Positions 7,630 to 15,089 of a stretch of 45,638 nt of DNA are shown piece after piece (position 1 is the first letter of the stretch; every line of letters starts with the position of its first letter). This DNA is from Methanomassiliicoccales archaeon (lineage in GTDB: Archaea > Thermoplasmatota > Thermoplasmata > RBG-16-68-12 > SOIM01). The notes below the pieces were generated by a model. The model saw only the letters and a program-made list of their open reading frames with translations. It was not told where the DNA came from and searched no databases. The stretch lies in contig JAUVHO010000011.1 of assembly GCA_030593295.1 (NCBI GenBank), positions 1-45,638 of the forward strand, in the 5' to 3' direction. Made by a program: the position numbers and the translations under genes.

Positions 7630-8832
7630 CTAGAGTTTCTTACCGCAAACCGTGCATGCCTTCACCCGGTTAGCACATTCCTCATGATAGTTGGCTCCAC
7701 AAGAGTGCTGTACCGAGGCCATGCCCTTCTTGATGGTGGCGTTGCAGTACTTGCATATCTCCTCGGTAACGTACTCGTCGTCAGGCTTCACAATTGGCAG
7801 CTCACCAGCAAAGTGACAGAGAACGAAATGACCCGGTTCAACCTCCTTGAACTCAGGGAACTGGGACTTGCAGATGTCCTTCTTGTACAGGCATCTCGGA
7901 TGGAAGGTGCAGCCGGACGGCAGGTTGATAGGACTGGGCAGGTCTCCCTTGATCTTCACTCTACCATGCTTTGCGGTCGGGTCGGGAACGGGAACGGCGG
8001 ATAGGAGCGCCTCGGTGTACGGATGCATCGGGTTCTTGATGACATCTTCTGCATCGGCCAGCTCCACGAAACCTCCCAGATACATGACACCTATCCTGTC
8101 GCTCATGTACCTTGTCACGGAGACGTCGTGGCTTATGAACATGAAGGGGATACCGTACTCCTCCCGAAGGTTGAGCATGAGGTTCATGATCCCGGCCCTG
8201 ATGGAAACATCAAGCATGCTGACCGGTTCGTCCGCGACTATGAACTGGGGCCTCAGCACGAGTGTTCGGGCGATGGCAACGCGCTGCCTCTGACCGCCGC
8301 TGAGTTCGTGCGGAAACCTGTACATGAACTCCTCCGGGGGTTTGAGCTCCGCATATTCAAGCGCCTTCCGAACGAGCTCCTCCCTTTCCTCGATGGTGTC
8401 GCCGACGCCGTGGACTATCAGAGGTTCCGCGATGGTGGCAAAGACAGAGAGCCTGGGATTGAGGGATTCATACGGGTCCTGGAAGATCATCTGGACGCTC
8501 CTTCTGAATCTCTTCAGCTCCCTCCCCTTGAGCCCGCTGATCTCCTGACCGTTGAACTGCATGGTGCCCCTTGTAGGTGTCTCGAGACGGACCAGAAGCC
8601 TTCCGCACGTCGTCTTGCCGCACCCGCTCTCACCCACGATGCCAAGGATCTCCCTGTCATAGATCTTGAATTCCACGTCGTTGACCGCGTGGACGTTCGT
8701 CTCCTTGCCCAGAAGGGATGCGATGAAGCCTGCCTTTATGGGGAACAGTTTGGTGAGGTTCTTCACCTCCCAGACTACTCCGGATTTCTTCCCGACTTCC
8801 TCGATTGTAGCATCCGTGACTTCTGCTTCCAT
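7630..8832 (-). CDS. oppF: Oligopeptide ABC importer ATPase F with C-terminal zinc finger
   Basis: 400 residues from the ATG at 8832, two bases after the oppD stop; the track start at 8973 lies inside oppD and is not real. Walker A GESGCGKTT, Q-loop MIFQDPYESLNPR, signature LSGGQRQR, Walker B FIVADEP and H-loop FISHD are all intact, so it should hydrolyse ATP. The usual OppF/DppF C-terminal cluster follows (GCTFHPRCLYKKDICKSQFP). The final 50 residues are unusual: CKYC, HSC, NYHEEC and CTVC make a RING/treble-clef-like zinc site not normally found in OppF. It partners OppD on the permeases OppB and OppC. Confidence 0.93.
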   Translation of the reverse strand: MEAEVTDATIEEVGKKSGVVWEVKNLTKLFPIKAGFIASLLGKETNVHAVNDVEFKIYDREILGIVGESGCGKTTCGRLLVRLETPTRGTMQFNGQEISGLKGRELKRFRRSVQMIFQDPYESLNPRLSVFATIAEPLIVHGVGDTIEEREELVRKALEYAELKPPEEFMYRFPHELSGGQRQRVAIARTLVLRPQFIVADEPVSMLDVSIRAGIMNLMLNLREEYGIPFMFISHDVSVTRYMSDRIGVMYLGGFVELADAEDVIKNPMHPYTEALLSAVPVPDPTAKHGRVKIKGDLPSPINLPSGCTFHPRCLYKKDICKSQFPEFKEVEPGHFVLCHFAGELPIVKPDDEYVTEEICKYCNATIKKGMASVQHSCGANYHEECANRVKACTVCGKKL

Positions 8833-8834
8833 GT

Positions 8835-10118
8835 CTAGACCTTCATCTTTCCAGTGTATATCTCCTCTGCGAAATGACAATATGATCTGTGATTCTTTGC
8901 GACCTCGATGGTCGGGGGCATCTTCTCCTTGCAGATGTCCTGCGCGAGCTTGCACCTGGGGTGGAACACGCATCCAACTGGGGGATTCGCAAGGTCCGGA
9001 GGGGAACCTGGTATGGACTTCAGTCTCTTCTTCTTCCCCTTGATGCTCGGGAAGGCGCCAGTGAGGCCGATGGTGTAAGGATTGGCCGGGTTCTCGAATA
9101 TTGAGACTATATCCCCCTGCTCGAACAACTTCCCGCCGTACATGATTGCGATCTTCTCGGAGACCTCCGCGACCACGGATATGTCGTGAGTGATTATCAT
9201 CATGGCCATGTGCATCTCCTTCTGCAGGTCCCGTATCTCGGCGAGTATTCGGTCCTGCATGATGACGTCCAAAGCCGTCGTGGGTTCATCGGCGATTATC
9301 AACTGTGGGTTCAGTGCCAATGCCATCGCGATTATCGCCCTCTGCCTCATTCCTCCGCTGAACTCGTGCGGGTATCCGGTGACCCTGTCTGGCTTAAGTC
9401 CAACGAGATCGAACAGTTCAAGTACCTTCTGGTGGGCCTCGTCCTTTGACATGTCCTCGTGAGTGAGAAGTGCTTCCGCGATCTGATCGCCGACGCGGTA
9501 AACAGGATTGAACGCATTCATAGCACTCTGGAAGATCATGGAAATCTCTGACCACCTGATAGCGGTCATCTTTGCCTCAATCTCCTTCTCTATCTTCCTC
9601 TTTCTCCTGTCGGCGAAGAACCCGGTTGTCTCGGCCTTGCCGGCCTCATAGAGCATATCCTTGAGATCTTCTGGTGCCACCCTGTCCTTTGTGGCCATTA
9701 TCTCACCGACCTCCTCCAGGAAGACCTCCTCCTCGGCAAGCATTATCTCTGATTCCCCTGGCATCTCACCGAGTCCCTTCTCCTTGAGGGACTGCATTGC
9801 GTTCAGTCTTCTCTCGAAGAGGGCCTCGACCCGGGGCAACCATCTCTTACGCTCCAGGAGCTCCAGCATCTCGGTGGCCGTGTCCGCCCTTGCCAGCACC
9901 ATGTCGTTGAACAATATCTCTCCACCGACGACGTGTCCGTTGAATGGCAGCAGACGGGTCATTGCGAATGCTGTGGTGGTCTTCCCGCACCCGCTCTCGC
10001 CGACCAGGCCCATGGTCTCACCTCTATCCAACTGGAACGAGATGCCGTCGACGGCCTTCACCTTGCCTTTGAGGATCTCGAAGTAGACTCTCAGGTTCTT
10101 TATGTCCAGCATTACCAT
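8835..10118 (-). CDS. oppD: Oligopeptide ABC importer ATPase D with a large helical insert
   Basis: 427 residues, about 100 longer than most OppD. Walker A is GESGCGKTT at about 40-48. The Q-loop MIFQSAMNAFNPV comes only at about 194, where it would normally sit near 95. The insert (about 80-185) is charged and helical (LERKRWLPRVEALFERRLNA; ADRRKRKIEKEIEAKM). Signature FSGGMRQR, Walker B LIIADEP, H-loop IITHD and the C-terminal HPRCKLAQDICKEKMP are intact. The ATG has a near-perfect site, GAGGTGATC, seven bases upstream, which includes the oppC stop codon. It powers peptide uptake together with OppF. Confidence 0.92.
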   Translation of the reverse strand: MVMLDIKNLRVYFEILKGKVKAVDGISFQLDRGETMGLVGESGCGKTTTAFAMTRLLPFNGHVVGGEILFNDMVLARADTATEMLELLERKRWLPRVEALFERRLNAMQSLKEKGLGEMPGESEIMLAEEEVFLEEVGEIMATKDRVAPEDLKDMLYEAGKAETTGFFADRRKRKIEKEIEAKMTAIRWSEISMIFQSAMNAFNPVYRVGDQIAEALLTHEDMSKDEAHQKVLELFDLVGLKPDRVTGYPHEFSGGMRQRAIIAMALALNPQLIIADEPTTALDVIMQDRILAEIRDLQKEMHMAMMIITHDISVVAEVSEKIAIMYGGKLFEQGDIVSIFENPANPYTIGLTGAFPSIKGKKKRLKSIPGSPPDLANPPVGCVFHPRCKLAQDICKEKMPPTIEVAKNHRSYCHFAEEIYTGKMKV

Positions 10119-10127
10119 GTTCTCTGA

Positions 10128-13100
10128 TCACCTCTTCCTCAGACGCGGGTTGACGATCTGTTCGAATGCCCTGCCAATGAGATAGAATGCCAATGAGATG
10201 AATGTGATAGCGATACCCGGCGGCATCAACCACCACCACGCTGCAAGCACGTTCTCGGTCTGGACCGCCTGGAGCATCAGACCCCAGCTGGGGGTGTTCA
10301 CATCTCCAAGACCGAGGAAGCTCAGCGCCGCCTCCGCGAGGATGGATCCGCTCACCGCGAGAGTCATGTACAGGAATGCCAGGGGCATCACGTTGGGTGC
10401 CAGATGTTTGAACATTATGCGGATGTTGCTTGCACCTGTGACCCTGGCGGAATCGATGAAAGGCCTTTCCTTCAAAGAAAGGACCTCCGAACGAATGACC
10501 CTTGCAGTACCTGGCCACCCAATGATGGTCAGCACGAAGATGATGTTCCAGTAGCTCGGACCGAGCACTGCGGCGAGAATGATGAGGAAGGGCAAACCGG
10601 GTAGAACCAGAATGACATCAGTGAACCTCATCAGAACCGAATCGATCCTACCGCCTGAGAATCCGGATACCAGACCTATGATCGTGCCGATACCTATGGA
10701 GCCTGTAGCTGCAAGAAGTCCGACCGTGAGAGCGATCTGTGAACCCCACATCAACTGGCTGAAGATGTCCCTGCCCTGTGAGTCAGTCCCAAGTGTGTAG
10801 CAGTTACCGGAAGCGTAACATCCCGGCGGCAGAGGCGCCATGTTCTCGCCGGTGGAAGAGTATGCGTTCGCGATGCCCTCGCTTGTTCCGAACCAGACGC
10901 TGGGTGTCGGGTGAGTGCCCACATTGTCCTTCCAGATCGTTGGCGTACCTCCGATCCTGCCATCGATGGATACCCGCCAGGAGAGATTGCCGTCCTCTCC
11001 GAGGGCGAAAAGAGTCCCAATATCATCATCCAGATCCATTGGAGTGGTAAATCCCACATAGCCAGCGGCAAACAGCAACCGGTTGTGCATGGAGAACCTC
11101 ACCCCTCCAGCGAAACCGAAGCCAGCGTTGATGAGAATCCTATCGGAATAAATCCAAACCGTGGACCCAGCGGGGTAGCCTGGCAACGGATCCCTCCGGA
11201 TCGCGTAAAGATGTCCCGAACTAGAGCCCAGATAGATGAGGTCCCCGAAGAAGTCCGGTGTTGTGAGGACACCTCCGTCGAATGTCAGCACATCGATCAT
11301 TACCGGGATTCCTCCATCGGTAGCGGTCATATTGTCGTCCAGTCCCCGCTCCTCCCAAGATGCAAGGGAACTGCCGTTGTTCGCATACCTGGCATATATC
11401 CAGCCGTGATCGGTGGCAGCATATACGGCCTCAGTGAAATCAGGTCCTATCCTTCCTGGAATCGCGACTACGGGTGTGTTGGTCCATTCCGGACCCATGT
11501 CAAGGGATGGTGTGCCCCAGGCATCAGTACTATCTAAGGCGTTGATCGCGTGAAGTCCTCCATCGTTGACGAATATCATGGTTCCGTTCGCGTTGAGAGC
11601 TGGAGAGTAATTGGGATCGGTGGGCGTGCTGAGCGGAAATCCAGCCATCAGTATGGAGTTCTCGGTGCTCAACTGCCGGTACCATAGCCTGCTGAAGGTC
11701 CGGTCGTCGCCGCCGAAGATACGTGTCTCATTCCTGACAGAGTCATACACCATGGAGTGTCCGGTCCTTCCCGAGGGGTTTGAAGCGGGTGTCAGTTCGG
11801 TCCAGGCTGCACCATCAAATGCCCAGGTCTCATCCCAACCAGTATCCCCACCGAACATCAGAGTGCGGTTGTCAGCTACATCAAAGACAATGTCGTGGAA
11901 CATCCTCGGTGACGGTCCTGCGGGCGGGGTCAGGTCTGACCAGACGTGAGTAGATGAATTGTAAGTCCAGGTCTCGTTGCCGCCGTCGCTTCCACCGACC
12001 ATGACAACTCGACCGCTGGTGCTGTCGTATGTCATTGCGTGTCCATATCGGCCAGTGGGGAAACTACCCGACGTTCTGTTTATCCATCCCAGTCCGTCAG
12101 AATAAGTCCATGTCTCATTGGACCAATGATCTCCACCATACATCACTGTCATACCAGTACCTGCGTCGAAGGCCATTGCGGAGAAGGCCCTTGCCCAAAG
12201 ACCTGGTGGGATGCCCACCTGGGTCCAGTTGCTTGTAGCCACGTCGAAAGTCCAGGTTTCATTGCTCCAAGGATTGGCCCAGTCGTCGATGACGCCTCCG
12301 AAGAGTACGACATTCCCAGTGCTGGAATCAAAGGCCATGGAGTGACCGTATCTGGCTGAAGGGTGTGAGATCGTGTCGATCATGGTCCACACCTGGGTCA
12401 CTGGATCGTAAATCCAGGTCTCATCGTTGAAGATCCCATCGTTACCTCCGAAAAGAACCATCTTGTCGTTGATGGAATCGTAGACCATGCTGAAATTGGT
12501 CCTCGGGGACGGCCTGATCTCACCTTCTTCCAGAGGCATCGTGGACCAGTCTCCCGAGCCGAAAACCCAATTTTCATTGTCGAACTTGGTCGCAGAATAT
12601 GCATAGAGCCATCCGCCTTCGGTCCCGAAGAAGTACTTCTCAAGGGGGGCCCGACCCGAGACTGGATTGCTGTAGAGGGCAGTGGAGGTTATCGCACTGT
12701 CCAGCTGCTCGGAGTACACGCGTCCGTTGGCCACTGAGGGAGTCGGTTCCCTAAGGACGGTCGGATCGTCGTCGTAGTCCTCTATTATGTAGATGTAGCC
12801 GTCGTTAGTACCCACTCCGAGAAGGTAGTCCACATCGGCCGGATCGTACTGGTTCCCGAAGTTGGCAACCACGACGTCAGTGGAGAAGTGGGCATCGGTG
12901 ACATGCTTGAAGTCGAAGTTCTCAGGAGTGCCCGAATCAGTCCAGTAGGATCCCGCATCGCGCGGTTTCAAAGAAAACAATCTATTGCCTGAAGTGAAGT
13001 AGATCCTGTCGCATTCAGGCGACTGGCCGCCCGTTACGCGGAAGGACATAGTCTTGTTGATGGGTTCGCCCGCATTCCATTGTATTTGGGAAACGTTCCT

Positions 13101-13328
13101 TCCAACGCCCCACCACGAGTTCACCCGGATTATGTCTGCATCTGGTGCCCTCCAGTTGATGGGGTCCCTGAGGTTCATGAAAGGAGCGATGATGGCCATT
13201 CCGAGGAAGAAGAGCACGATGACGACTCCTACTACGCCGATCTTGCTTGCCTTGAACAGGTCCCAGTTCTGCTTGAAGACCTTCCGATACGCTCGAATCT
13301 TCTCCTTGATCCTGTCAGTATCCACCAT
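10128..13328 (-). CDS. oppC: Peptide ABC permease C with a giant outside beta-propeller insert
   Basis: 1066 residues, against roughly 300 for normal OppC. Residues 1-55 are the OppC N-terminus with helix 1 (about 30-52). The C-terminal 225 residues are a complete permease half: the entry motif LGTDSQGRDIFSQ (about 846), five helices, and the ATPase-contact EAA loop (SLKERPFIDSARVTGAS). The roughly 790 residues between them, in the outside loop before LGTD, hold PQQ-like propeller blades (about 105-255 and 570-830; YLGSSSGHLYAIRR, GTLFALGEDG) that flank six Kelch repeats (about 270-545; RYGHSMAFDSSTGNVVLFGG and similar). The frame is unbroken, and oppB ends directly at its start. It may sense or bind something outside the cell. 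Confidence 0.93.
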   Translation of the reverse strand: MVDTDRIKEKIRAYRKVFKQNWDLFKASKIGVVGVVIVLFFLGMAIIAPFMNLRDPINWRAPDADIIRVNSWWGVGRNVSQIQWNAGEPINKTMSFRVTGGQSPECDRIYFTSGNRLFSLKPRDAGSYWTDSGTPENFDFKHVTDAHFSTDVVVANFGNQYDPADVDYLLGVGTNDGYIYIIEDYDDDPTVLREPTPSVANGRVYSEQLDSAITSTALYSNPVSGRAPLEKYFFGTEGGWLYAYSATKFDNENWVFGSGDWSTMPLEEGEIRPSPRTNFSMVYDSINDKMVLFGGNDGIFNDETWIYDPVTQVWTMIDTISHPSARYGHSMAFDSSTGNVVLFGGVIDDWANPWSNETWTFDVATSNWTQVGIPPGLWARAFSAMAFDAGTGMTVMYGGDHWSNETWTYSDGLGWINRTSGSFPTGRYGHAMTYDSTSGRVVMVGGSDGGNETWTYNSSTHVWSDLTPPAGPSPRMFHDIVFDVADNRTLMFGGDTGWDETWAFDGAAWTELTPASNPSGRTGHSMVYDSVRNETRIFGGDDRTFSRLWYRQLSTENSILMAGFPLSTPTDPNYSPALNANGTMIFVNDGGLHAINALDSTDAWGTPSLDMGPEWTNTPVVAIPGRIGPDFTEAVYAATDHGWIYARYANNGSSLASWEERGLDDNMTATDGGIPVMIDVLTFDGGVLTTPDFFGDLIYLGSSSGHLYAIRRDPLPGYPAGSTVWIYSDRILINAGFGFAGGVRFSMHNRLLFAAGYVGFTTPMDLDDDIGTLFALGEDGNLSWRVSIDGRIGGTPTIWKDNVGTHPTPSVWFGTSEGIANAYSSTGENMAPLPPGCYASGNCYTLGTDSQGRDIFSQLMWGSQIALTVGLLAATGSIGIGTIIGLVSGFSGGRIDSVLMRFTDVILVLPGLPFLIILAAVLGPSYWNIIFVLTIIGWPGTARVIRSEVLSLKERPFIDSARVTGASNIRIMFKHLAPNVMPLAFLYMTLAVSGSILAEAALSFLGLGDVNTPSWGLMLQAVQTENVLAAWWWLMPPGIAITFISLAFYLIGRAFEQIVNPRLRKR

Positions 13329-15050
13329 CTACAACCTCACCCTTGGGTCCATAAAGGCGTACAGCACGTCTGCAGCCACGTTAGCTAGAATAGTCAGAAC
13401 CGCCAGAAGGAAGAAGACTCCTTGAACGGCGGGATAGTCCTGTTGCAGGGTTGATTGGACGAGGTAGAATCCCATGCCCGGCCAGGAGAATATAGTCTCC
13501 GTGAGAACGCCGCCACTGACAACGCCGCCCACCGACATCGCAATCACGGTCACGACCGGAAGCATCGCGTTCCTAGCGGCGTGTTTGTACATCACCTTCC
13601 TTTCGCTCAATCCCTTTGCCTTGGCGGTGGTGATATAATCCTCCCCGAGGACCTCGAGCATTGAGTTCCTCATCAGAAGAATGGTGAAAGCGAGACCGAC
13701 CATCATCAGGGTAATCAATGGAAGCACCATGTGAGTGCCTACGTCCGCGATCTCTGCCCATATGTCTGGATACCCTTGAACCGCTAACTCCGGGGTTACC
13801 ATGCCTCCGAACGGGAACCAGCCTAGCTGGAAAGCGAAGGCCCATATCAGAATGATCCCGAACCAGAACAGGGGTATCGAGTAGAAGAAAAGAGAGATAA
13901 CAACCGCACTCAGCTCCATCCTTGTCCCCCTTCTCCAGGCAAGGAGGACGCCTATCAGTACGCCGAACACGGCCTGAAGTATCAGTGCAGAGCCGAAGAG
14001 CAAGATGGTGGGCGGTGCTTTCTCCTGGATCTCGGTCCACACTGGTCTTTGAGAGTAAAACGACTTACCGAAGTCCAGTTGCAGCATGCTGGTGAAGTAC
14101 ACCCAGAACTGTTCGAAGATGTTCCTCTCGGCGGTTACCTCGGGGTGGTACAAATCAACGACATCCACCCTTGCGTCAGGTCGAACGACAGTTGCGACCA
14201 CCGTGTTGTTGGTGTTCAGAATCTTGGCGTCATCGGACTCGACGGCTATGCTGACCCTTCCAAAGGCTACGTTGTATTCGTCCTGGTAGGTGAAGACTCC
14301 GCCTTCATCGGCAATCAAGGAGAAAGGTAGAAGCTGAGAATTCGGGAGGTTTGCTGCGAATGCGTAGTGGATTATTGATTCGTTTCCGTCCAGATCTCGT
14401 GCGGTGATGGCGACATCATAGTGTCCAGCCTTGTCGGGTATCATTGGACCGGATGAGAACCTCTGCCCAGATGCAGTGAAGAGAACATCAACCATGAAAT
14501 CCTCGGTCGCTCCGGTCGGGCTTATGTAGGTCACATTCGCTCGAACTTCAACATTGGATGGTGGTGTACCATCGAAGCTGGCGTAGACCGTCACAGTGTC
14601 GTTGACAACAGCAGTCCCAAGCCTCTCCATGGGTTCGTTGAAGAACTCCAAACCTCCGTCTTCGAGGAAGTTCACCAGCAAAGGGTCAACAGAGGCATGG
14701 ACCTGCAGAGGATTCTTGGGGGCATATTCTTCCCGCATGTTGTAGGTCGCATAAAGCTCGGCAGTGTTCCCGTCTTCATCTACCACGTTGATTGTGATCA
14801 GATATGCGCCGGGAAGGTCCGCATCAGATATGGAGGCCTCCCGGTAATGGCCAGGTGCGTCAACCCAGTGCCTGAAACCGAACTTCACCAGGAGCCTATC
14901 TCGAGTATCCTGCGTCTGACCGGGCTCGATGAAGAACCTGGTCGGGTCTCCGGGCATCAGACGGAAGATTATGAAGAGCAGAACAAGTACGACTAGCAGT
15001 GTGATTATGGTGTGTACGGCTCTCTTGATGAGGAATGTGCGCAGCCTCAC
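13329..15050 (-). CDS. oppB: Peptide ABC permease B with outside Ig-like insert
   Basis: 573 residues, against about 310-340 for most OppB. Residues 1-57 are standard (helix 1, then RLMPGDPTRFF). Normal sequence resumes near 310 (FWVYFTSMLQLDFGKSF) and continues to the C-terminus with the EAA loop (GEDYITTAKAKGLSERKVM) and the terminal FMDPRVRL. The insert at about 60-308 lies in the first outside loop and looks like two or more beta-sandwich domains (DADLPGAYLITINVVDEDGN; KAGHYDVAITARDLDGNES). The start is a GTG with GGAGATGA just upstream. Its stop codon abuts the oppC start. It forms the channel with OppC. Confidence 0.92.
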   Translation of the reverse strand: MRLRTFLIKRAVHTIITLLVVLVLLFIIFRLMPGDPTRFFIEPGQTQDTRDRLLVKFGFRHWVDAPGHYREASISDADLPGAYLITINVVDEDGNTAELYATYNMREEYAPKNPLQVHASVDPLLVNFLEDGGLEFFNEPMERLGTAVVNDTVTVYASFDGTPPSNVEVRANVTYISPTGATEDFMVDVLFTASGQRFSSGPMIPDKAGHYDVAITARDLDGNESIIHYAFAANLPNSQLLPFSLIADEGGVFTYQDEYNVAFGRVSIAVESDDAKILNTNNTVVATVVRPDARVDVVDLYHPEVTAERNIFEQFWVYFTSMLQLDFGKSFYSQRPVWTEIQEKAPPTILLFGSALILQAVFGVLIGVLLAWRRGTRMELSAVVISLFFYSIPLFWFGIILIWAFAFQLGWFPFGGMVTPELAVQGYPDIWAEIADVGTHMVLPLITLMMVGLAFTILLMRNSMLEVLGEDYITTAKAKGLSERKVMYKHAARNAMLPVVTVIAMSVGGVVSGGVLTETIFSWPGMGFYLVQSTLQQDYPAVQGVFFLLAVLTILANVAADVLYAFMDPRVRL

Positions 15051-15089
15051 TTGTTCATCTCCGATCTACTCCGAAGGAAGGGTGGGTCC

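Noticed and set aside
8833-8973. N-terminal extension of OppF in the track
   Set aside because: It is the end of oppD in another frame; ATG 8832 directly after the oppD stop is the start.
10024-10518. 164-residue minus ORF inside oppC/oppD
   Set aside because: It is a shadow frame rich in R, H and G across two certain genes.
10128-13328. OppC as an assembly or frameshift fusion of two genes
   Set aside because: The frame is continuous, both ends match one permease, and the insert lies neatly in a single outside loop; an artefact would rarely restore topology this way. Read coverage would still be a useful check.
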